DNA of 64,000 bases from Lunularia cruciata (lineage: Eukaryota; Streptophyta; Marchantiopsida; Lunulariales; Lunulariaceae). The position numbers were made by a program, and so were the translations under genes. The notes under the pieces are model-generated. The model saw only the letters and a program-made list of their open reading frames with translations. It was not told where the DNA came from and made no database searches. The stretch lies in contig OX419759.1 of assembly GCA_948567375.1 (NCBI GenBank), forward strand, positions 61,109,493-61,173,492. The letters run 5' to 3'. Below, piece by piece: positions 55,862 through 64,000 of the stretch. How positions within the stretch are numbered: the first letter of the stretch is position 1; each line of letters opens with the position of its first letter.

Positions 55862-56045
55862 TCTAGCGTCTTTTGCACCTGGATACTTTCCTGCCGGAAG
55901 AAGTGGATGTGAGAGCCGTTTCCTCCGAGGTTTCACCACCTGCACCTGGCTGTTCATGGAGGGTACGCCGCACGAGTAGAGAAGTTGCTCAAGAGCTACA
56001 AAGACACTGTCAGTGAGCTTGTGAATGCTGAGATTGGCCTGCACG
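55862..56045 (+). pseudogene. Second ankyrin-repeat fragment
   Basis: EEVDVRAVSSEVSPPAPGC-like text, with an alternate frame reading HLHLAVHGGYAARVEKLLKS and VSELVNAEIGLHES, closely parallels 48500-48640 of the first pseudogene (VDVKAVS, LHLAVHGGHDSCVEKLLES). It is a diverged second copy, truncated by the hairpin at 56041. Confidence 0.6.
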
Positions 56046-56079
56046 AAAGCAGTAGGGGTGTACCCTACTGCTTTCGTGC
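56041..56079. repeat. Perfect 17-bp hairpin, 5-nt loop
   Basis: GCACGAAAGCAGTAGGG (56041-56057), loop GTGTA, CCCTACTGCTTTCGTGC (56063-56079). It starts inside the ankyrin fragment and its second arm repeats the preceding sequence in inverse, like a snap-back copy. No terminator-like T-run. Confidence 0.92.
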
Positions 56080-56164
56080 TTTTGGTTGTTACAGAATCCG
56101 TAGAATTTGTTATTGGCGTCTTTTCATTTAGGTGAATTTGGTCATCTTATGATATTTATACTTT

Positions 56165-59100
56165 TCAAGTCTAAAGGGTAGAAAAGAGGGGAAGACACCA
56201 TCAAGCTCGGACAATGGTGAGACAACATAGGTAAAATCGGGCTAAGCCCCAATAGAGTGGAGAAATCCGCCCTAATCTGCACTAATGCACTTAAGATATA
56301 AGAGCTATGCAAGTTCGGTAGGTCTACAAAGAATTTGCACTTAAGATATAAGAGCTATGCAAGTTCGGTAGGTCTACAAAGAATTGGAGCATCCGAATAA
56401 GTATCACCTAGGGTGATTGCACCGCCACTACCCTATGTAGAGCAATGGACACATATTATCTAAAATATACTACAAAGTATGAGAGTGAGAGTGGTACCCA
56501 TGGCACCTAACATGATAATCTCATGCATTTCCTAACAAACACCTTGTCATCATGTCCATTGCTCCATATAAGTTCAAAGGCTAGAGGGCAAAGAGGTGAC
56601 CCCGTTGCATACCCCTATACTTGGAGACCTTACGAGCTGCTGCTACACTCGCTACCCATCCAGGGGATGGGTAATAAGTCCTTCCAAAATTGTATCACCC
56701 ATAGGGTCCGTAACCATGACATCCGCTATTGTCATTGGATCATCTCGGACCAAGTATAAGTCTGCCCTAACATTGTTGTCTGCAAAGCATACAAATGCTC
56801 TCTCCAAGCCAAATGTACACTTTCTCATGCCACAACAAACATTATGTCTCTAATGGCATCATGGGTAGCTTTCCTCGGTCCTCCAAAAAGACACCGTGTC
56901 ATATGGACCACTATTGCATCTAGTGTAGAACCACACTCACAAGTGAATAATGAAGATGCAGATGGGTGGACCAAACCTAAACGAAACCTCATCATTGTAG
57001 AGAAAGTAGTTGGTGCAAGTTGGAATCCCCTAATGCACGGTCTAGCTAGGATCCAAGAGCCACCACCCTTGTTGGAGCAAGAGCAAAGACGTGCTCTAGT
57101 ATCTTGAGGAATGGATGAGTCAACTAAGAGAGAATGTAGAGTATGCTAATATTATCACTCCATTAAGGAAGACTGTAAACCTTTAGTTCAATCTGACGAT
57201 AGTGAAGCAAAAGATGGAAGGTCCTCACATGCCCTTGAAGATAGACTATATGTCATTTGCTGCAATAACATATGGAGAGAAAGGGGTCCCTCCTCCACCT
57301 CTGTCACATAAGTCTCCAAAACCGGCCTATCAACCACCACAAAATGAGTAAGGGTGCCGAGAACCCAACTACCCAAAAATGCTATACGGGCCTTCTCCTC
57401 CATAGATAGCAAGCCAACCTCTCCAAAAAAAAAGCTATAAAAATGTTTGTCTATGTGCAAAATTCCCCATCACACACTCAAATGTCCCTGGTCCAATAAT
57501 CACCAAAGATTCCCATCATCTGCCTATCAAAGGCTCTCAGATGTGATACGAAGGTCAAGGAGGGAGGAACTACATGTAGGAGATAAGTTGGTTGATGAGC
57601 AAACTATAGGAGAGTATACCAAATGCCACATGTAGATCTCATAGTAATGGAAGGTCATCCACATAGAGAACATCCTTTGCAAGTGCATCATCTAAGAAGC
57701 ATGTGACAAAATCCTTGGATCCTATTGGCACTCCAAGAACACGTAGTCCATATGTAGATGTGATACACCCCTTTGGAAGCTCAAGGTGGGGAGGGATACC
57801 TAAAGGGGACCATGCCTTGCACTTTGACACCTTGACTCTCAAGCCTACTAGATGTAGCTCAGTAGTCAAGTGGTCAAAGGCTTACCTAATTTGATCTGTA
57901 GGGCCCACAATGTGTGTATCATCTGCCAAGGAAGGAAACACATAACTTAGCATGGCCCAAGTAGTAGATAAGAGAGCTCTAAATCAAGCCATTGCAAATA
58001 AAGGTCCTTCTAAAGGATCTCTTTGACATGTACCCACAATTGATCCTAAGGTGATAACTTTGTCCCATGAGCAACCGTGTTGGTAGTAAAGGGAAGCAAG
58101 AGAGCCATAAAAAGACCGCACAAAAGAAATAAGACTTGCCAAGGATCCACTAGCCTCCTTAAGCAGTCTAAAGATAGATGCTTGTGAGACCTTATTAAAA
58201 ACGTTCTCAACATCCACTTGTAAGACAACACACTTTGGATGGATATCTAGGAGTGCCCTAGTGCCTAAAGATATAGCCTCATATCTTCCAGGTGTAGCTA
58301 TTCTAAACTAATGTGGACTAAGGTGCTATCGAAAGTGAGAATGATGCTTAAGGACAATAGTATGGCTGACTAAATATAAAAAGATCTCTCCGATAGCAAT
58401 TGGTCTAATGTCCCTCGTGTTCTTCTCCATTGCAAGAAGTTGACTAGCACCTAACACCTAACTAACCAACATAGGAATATCTCCTCTTGTTAATGCTATA
58501 GCTACTTGAAACAACTCGTTAAAACCACTAAAAGGATCATCTGCCTAAAAGCAATCTCTAAGATGCTCATATACCATCCCTGACAAGCCTCTTGAGGAAA
58601 GGCAAGGGTAGTGCACAATGCTTGTGCAAAAGTGATCTATCAAGACATAAAGGTTGCTCATTTTGATAATCTAAGACCTCTAGTGGTAATCCCTCTCCTA
58701 CCATTAAATGTAGTGAGCGTAAGGAAGAGATAGTCTCATTAGAAGGACTAGCTATGGACAAAGGGTGTCGCGCTCATGCCGCTCTACTAAACTCTTTGGC
58801 CTAACCCAATGTCCTACACCATTGTAATCAAGTGTACTATGTGGTATCCTATGCCAAAATCTATCTCCTAAAATGTGCAACCCTAATAGACTCCTCTTGT
58901 AAGGCCGCCCAATCCTCCGCTTGGAATTGACAAATCTAACAACCACCTCTCTATGCCCCGTACATCCTCCTGAGCATAACAAAGATACCATCAAGGGAGT
59001 AAGAGGAATAGGAACTATGTTGGAACCATGCTAACTTGTCCAAGGGATCACGTGCAAAACAATCAAGTGGTAAGCAAAAGCCTATCTAGCCTCATCATGA

Positions 59101-59815
59101 AGTGTACATGATGGTCTATAGAATAAACATGGACATGGAAAACTAGTGTCGAATAACACCAAAATGCAATCTACCTGAGAAGCTAACCACTCATACAACT
59201 CGATCAGTATCCTTGGAATGGTCAATAAAGGGATAGAAGAAGCATGTGTAATCTCGAGTGTCATTACTATTGATGTGGTCGCTCACCTCACTTGACCATC
59301 CCATGTGTTCCAATCATAGTCCTTGTGCATCCTCCCCACATGGGTGTTTACCCCTTGCCGAGGTAAAATGTCAAAGACACACTAGGCATAATGTATCCCA
59401 AGGGAGAAGTGTAGCCATGGCTAGCATAAGAATAACGATAGTAACATATGATGCTCCTTTCCATATCTTTCCATATCTCTAAAACCACACCCCTTCACAT
59501 CTCAACTCACATGAGAAAATATAATCTCTCCATATCCTAAAAGGTATAAACTCTCATCATTTTAAATTTTCATCTCAAAACTTTCAAACTAAGTTTCCAT
59601 GGAATTCAATCATAAAAACCAAAAGATTAGAAATGAAAAGTCACGATCCATCTCTCTCAATGTGAAATAATCTTTAATATGGGTACCAATGAATCCAAAG
59701 TTAAAAAACAAGTAGAATCAAATTATCCACTCAAATGTTACATGCGAGAGACACTAAAAACATGTGTATCTTTCCTCTCCCGTCTCCACACTCTTCCGAA
59801 CTGCCTAAGCCTTTT
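56165..59815 (-). mobile_element. R2-type LINE copy 3
   Basis: Third long copy, minus strand. 5' leader about 59815-59410; the zinc-finger region is frameshifted near 59320-59400. RT at about 57640-58440, with SLADDTHIVG-type block 5 (about 57925) and QRDPLEGPLFA for QGDPLGG. The thumb is near 57188-57460 and the CCHC/endonuclease near 56600-56990. The 3' tail ends near 56165 with a degraded stem-loop. More decayed than copy 1, with many stops and frameshifts. Confidence 0.8.
56286..56385. repeat. 50-bp tandem duplication in LINE copy 3
   Basis: 56286-56335 and 56336-56385 are identical (TGCACTTAAGATATAAGAGC...). They lie in the 3' UTR and are absent from copies 1 and 2. Confidence 0.95.
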
Positions 59816-59832
59816 GAACAACAATAAGATGA

Positions 59833-59861
59833 ATATGTCCCGCTTTTCAAGCGGGACATAT
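59833..59861. repeat. Perfect 13-bp hairpin, 3-nt loop
   Basis: ATATGTCCCGCTT, loop TTC, AAGCGGGACATAT, just upstream of the 5' end of LINE copy 3. Confidence 0.9.
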
Positions 59862-60859
59862 ATATATTATTCTTTTAAATACTTGCTTCATACTCACGGG
59901 AAATTTGTGATATATATATATGTTACTCTTTTATATGGGAACATATTGAAGGACATTGTAAAGAATAGGTTTTAAATTAAAATTTAGACAGTATATTAGA
60001 AAAATCTTCAAAATAATACTTGTTAAAGTTTTGATGACTTGTCCTAGGATTCATAAAGTAAAATAGCCCATATATTGCATGGGACAAAACTATGTAAATA
60101 AGCAAAGCCATACTAAAGTAACAAGGGCTGAATAGAGTAAATATAAGAAAATTTGTATGAAGTAAAAATGAGGAAATCAAGAATAACAAAAAGAAGCATC
60201 TTCACATCAATTTTCATAGCTATGTTTTATACCAAGTCTTACTTGACTTTGGAAAAGTAAAGAGCTAAATCATGATAAATAATAATTCATTCAGAAATTA
60301 AGAATTATGATAAGTACTGAAGAACTTGCAAGTACATTTGTGATTCTCGATTTATTTATACAGATATCAATTCACTATTATTCAGACACTAAAATATATT
60401 TTTTTGTTAATATACCTATCTTCAAGTCATTCTGAAAAAGTAACATGAAGATCAAGTTAAGATTAAATTTAAGTTCTAGATCTAGTTAAAAAAAATGTAG
60501 TTTTATAATATGATTGGTATTTTTATATATTATATCACAGAGAATCAGAAAGAAAAAGGGTATAACGTTGGATATGATATGTGGTGGTATAACTTAAGTC
60601 TGTCTTTCTTAGATTATTTTCTTTGATTCTTTGAACAACCTAAAACTATATGAAATATTTATCACGTAGGTATATCCTAAAAGTCCATATTCTTAATTCT
60701 ATAGTTATATGTATACATTTTGATTTTATGCAAATGATTAACACAAAATACTAAATATCTATAAACTATATTGAAGGTACGATAAGCATATATTCATCTA
60801 AAAGTGGACATCACAAATTCTAATATTTGTATCCATAATTTTAGTAGTTTCTGGAAAAA

Positions 60860-61041
60860 AGCTATACTTTTAAACTAAAAGCGTACAATGTGTTATATAA
60901 CCCAAATTGAGATCTCAATTACTGATAAATTTTGAAATAACGAGATTGAGAGCTATACTTTAAAACTAAAAGCGTACAATGTGTTATATAACCCAAATTG
61001 AGATCTCAATTACTGGCTGATTTTGAAATAATGAAATATTC
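60860..61041. repeat. 91-bp tandem duplication
   Basis: 60860-60950 and 60951-61041 both run AGCTATACTT...AAAAGCGTACAATGTGTTATATAACCC...TTTTGAAATAA with few differences. Confidence 0.92.
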
Positions 61042-61214
61042 AATCTCATATGTCAAATCATCAGATAGAGGACACTTTACTTTGAAATTCCACCTCTTTT
61101 CTATATATTTAAAGAAAATCTTCCTTTAATTTTGCTATTTCAAGCTGCTAAAATAGTGATCTTATAATTTTACTAATTAGAAATTAGAATAGAAGTAAAA
61201 TTATTTCAAAAATG

Positions 61215-61284
61215 AAAATATTCCTATTTATATTTTAAGATTCAAAATAAAAATATTCCTACTTATATTTTAAGATTCAAAATA
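61215..61284. repeat. 35-bp tandem duplication
   Basis: AAAATATTCCTATTTATATT and following bases, repeated once with a single visible change. Confidence 0.9.
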
Positions 61285-63884
61285 AAATACATGAGCTGTA
61301 ATTATATACAAGAATGAAATCTAATCTAATCTAACTTCATTTTTATTTTATTTAAAAGTATTAGAAATATTATATATAACCCTTAACAAGCATTTAAATT
61401 AAGCATAAAATTTATCTAATAAAATTTTAATCATATGAACTATAAAATCAATAAATGCTTATATGTACTGAAACCATTCCAAATTCACTCAAAATCTAGA
61501 TATGAAATTAATTTTATTATATATTTATCAATTAAAAAATACATAAAAGATAATGAAATCCAAACATATCTTATTGATAGATAGGATATCATCTACCTAG
61601 AGTAGCAATAACCTATCAAATTTCTTAATTATGTTCTTATCTAGGTCTTATTAATCTATTGCAAACTTAAAGAATCATAATAAGCATAGAAGAAAACAAA
61701 GTATAAGCCATAACAAGTACCAATCGGATATCAAGTTTATAATCTATCGCACATCCTCTTATGCATTAGGTTTTTAAGAACCTATCTATATACATTTAAT
61801 TTCTTGCTTTACTGACATAGGTATACTTCTTCAATTTTTATAACACTGTTATTTAGAAATAAAATTCTATTTGAGTTGCTCTAAAATGATTCAGAAAAAC
61901 AATTTTACTTTACAACTTTACATAGTAAAATTTAGAGCTTTAAATCTAAAAGAACCTAATATATATTTTATTTTATTTTTACATATATCACATGAAAAGG
62001 AAAAGATAATAAAATTGTAGATGTCATTCATAAAAGTATTTTATATATAATATGCTTCTCATTTCTCACGTCTTGCATAAATTTTTATGAATGTAAGTAC
62101 AGAAACCACTCTGAATTATATTGGATGATTTAACAATCAATTAATATTATAAGATTTGATACTTAAATACTATTATAACTATATATAAAGGCTATGTTAA
62201 GATAATTAATGAAAATATCAAACTATATGGAAAAGTTTGACTATCATATATTAATCTAAGAGTGAATATTCCAAGTTTTATAGTTGAACATAAAACTTTA
62301 TTTGCTGTTAGAAAGAATATAATAACTCTTTTATTATAAATATTTGATATGTAATCCTAACGAAAAAAAATTCACTCAAATTATTAAGTACAGACCAAAA
62401 TTATGCCCAAATATCAATCTATGTCAAAGGATGTTTAATGAAATTAATGAGATGGAATTGTAATCCTTAGATAATTTCCACTAGAAAGGAATTTTTATTT
62501 TAATCAGGCATAGTTGTTTGGTTAAGGCAATTACCATTACGATATAGTTGTTGTGATTCTAATCAAGGGAAGGAAAGTTAACTATTTATCATACTAGATT
62601 TGTTGGCTCGGTAAAGACTTTGTAGATTGATTAGCAAAATGTATTATCAGGGTGAATTTCTATTTACCCAAGATTTTTATTATTGGGGTAGATTCTATGT
62701 AGAAACCAGAATCATAGGAGGTTTGACATCACAACCCCAAAAATTGCATGTAATAAAATACTTACAGAACCATATTATGGTCATAAAGTATTAATTTCTT
62801 TAGGAATTTAAGTCTTTGATATATTTTATGCTCTTGCTTCATTTAGGTCAATTTGGGTATGATGGATGCTCATATTTTGGCCATTGATTCAGACTAGCAA
62901 TTTTGCATGTAAATGAGTGCAATGCAAAGGATTTGAGTATTTCTACCAATATTTTGTAGTTGAGTGCTAATGAAGATACAATCTTCAGAAGGCCCTATAA
63001 CAAAAATCTTGGAGTAAGGCCCTATCCTATAACAAAGCCGGTTTGACCATGTGGGAGTGCTGTAGCATTATATTTAAGAAGTACTAATCAGGTGTTTATG
63101 CAATGCATAGACTAATGTGTCTTATGACCCGGTCATCCATAAAATAAAACAAAAATTGATATAATAATAAATATATTGTTTAATTTAATATATTTTTTCA
63201 TTTTACTTTTAAAAGTAAAATTTCAAGATTATTTATAAAAATAAAATTCCTTTGCAAATCCTTACTAAAGATTCTATCCAATCGCTATATACACACTATA
63301 TCAATTTTCACCCCGAGAGGCGCATTAGGCGTGTGTGCCCTGTGTGTGTAAGAATAAAATTTAACGTTTTCAATTTTATTTGCATTTCAATTGTTGTTAT
63401 AGAGCACATATTTTCTACTCTTTACTATAGATTTTAGAATTTATCATTTATAGTTTTAATTTATTTAGGTATATTGACTCTAGTGAGTAAACTCGATATT
63501 CCAATGTGATATAATAATCATTCACAATAAGGCGTAAGACAGCCTTAGGCTAAGTCTGCAATTTTTTAATTTTTTTTTATTTCAAATGTAAAATTTTAAA
63601 TTTTATAACCATATTTTACAACGTTTGATATTGACGTTCATCTATATTATACTCTATGGACTGAAATCTTCTATTAAATTTAATATAATATTTCACAAAT
63701 ATTGTGCATATATATATATATATCATTAACTTGGGAAAATTATCAACAATAACCATAAATATCTTATGAGTTTTGCATAACGGAAGCTACAGATTTTATT
63801 TGCGACTTCTGCGATTCATAAAGGTATATTTCCTTTTGCCTTGTGGTATGCCAATTGCAAGGGTATGTTTTCTCTTGACATTGT

Positions 63885-64000
63885 GCAATATAGGACGATC
63901 CTGTAGGGTTGGTTTTTCCCGAACCTCGTTAGTTGGGTTTAGGGTATCTGTTGGGTGTTAGAAGAAGTCAAAACTCAAAAGCCAAAACTTGTCCAGCTTT
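63885..64000. repeat. Dispersed repeat, copy at the window end
   Basis: ACGATCCTGTAGGGTTGGTT, TAGGGTAT, AAGTCAAAACTCAAAAG and TTGTCCAGCTTT match 34735-34588 read on the opposite strand. It is cut by the window edge. Confidence 0.6.

Larger units (their letters stand above)
59862..63884. other. AT-rich gene-free stretch
   Basis: Strongly AT-rich. No ORF with recognised domain, no tRNA or rRNA. It contains tandem duplications at 60860-61041 and 61215-61284 and an (AT)n run at 63708-63723. Confidence 0.5.

Noticed and set aside
56041-56079. Hairpin as a transcription terminator or microRNA precursor
   Set aside because: Eukaryotic context, no T-run, and a 17-bp stem with 5-nt loop is too short for a plant microRNA precursor.
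59679-60189. Short ORFs 59679-59975 (+) and 59977-60189 (-)
   Set aside because: They cover the LINE 5' leader and AT-rich flank; hydrophobic low-complexity translations without domain or splice support.

Overview
This is nuclear DNA of a land plant with a large, repeat-rich genome. The evidence is nested Ty3/gypsy and Ty1/copia LTR retrotransposons, a spliced class-3 lipase gene like Arabidopsis At4g10955, and an ankyrin/PGG membrane-protein relic. The exact lineage (gymnosperm, fern, lycophyte or bryophyte) cannot be fixed from sequence alone. There are no operons, CRISPR arrays or prokaryotic signals. Only the lipase gene near 44.4-46.0 kb looks intact.

Layout. 1-25.8 kb is a nest of LTR elements. 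A chromovirus-type gypsy (family A, LTR about 732 bp) runs from 3.2 kb to its 3' LTR, which is split at 7685/25402. The split holds a second gypsy (family B, element B3, LTR about 695 bp, 7686-25401). B3 is itself interrupted by an inverted family-B element (B1, 10991-20875). B1 carries a solo family-A LTR (12042-12772) and a 3.8-kb element X (14448-18231) with TG...CA ends, a CAACT target duplication and two unusual ORFs.

25.8-32.6 kb is a decayed third gypsy, G1. It encodes protease, a C5-cytosine DNA methyltransferase domain, reverse transcriptase, RNase H, integrase and a C-terminal PHD finger. A mobile element carrying both a DNA-methylation writer and a chromatin reader is the most striking content of the window.

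34.3-43.1 kb and 56.1-59.8 kb hold three long copies and several fragments of a non-LTR retrotransposon. It has an N-terminal C2H2 finger, a reverse transcriptase, a CCHC knuckle and a restriction-like endonuclease (R2-type architecture), rather than the AP endonuclease of ordinary plant L1 and RTE elements. Copy 1 keeps one 997-codon frame broken only by stops.

44.2-56.1 kb is the gene island: the lipase gene, then an ankyrin-repeat/PGG pseudogene split by a copia element (48997-54092), then a second ankyrin fragment. Several perfect short hairpins lie in and beside this island. 59.9-63.9 kb is AT-rich and apparently gene-free. The window ends in an inverted copy of a repeat also found at 34.6 kb.

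Most element ORFs are broken by TAG, TAA and TGA codons at sites where relatives have CAG, CAA, CGA or TGG. This fits cytosine-methylation-driven decay of silenced repeats.
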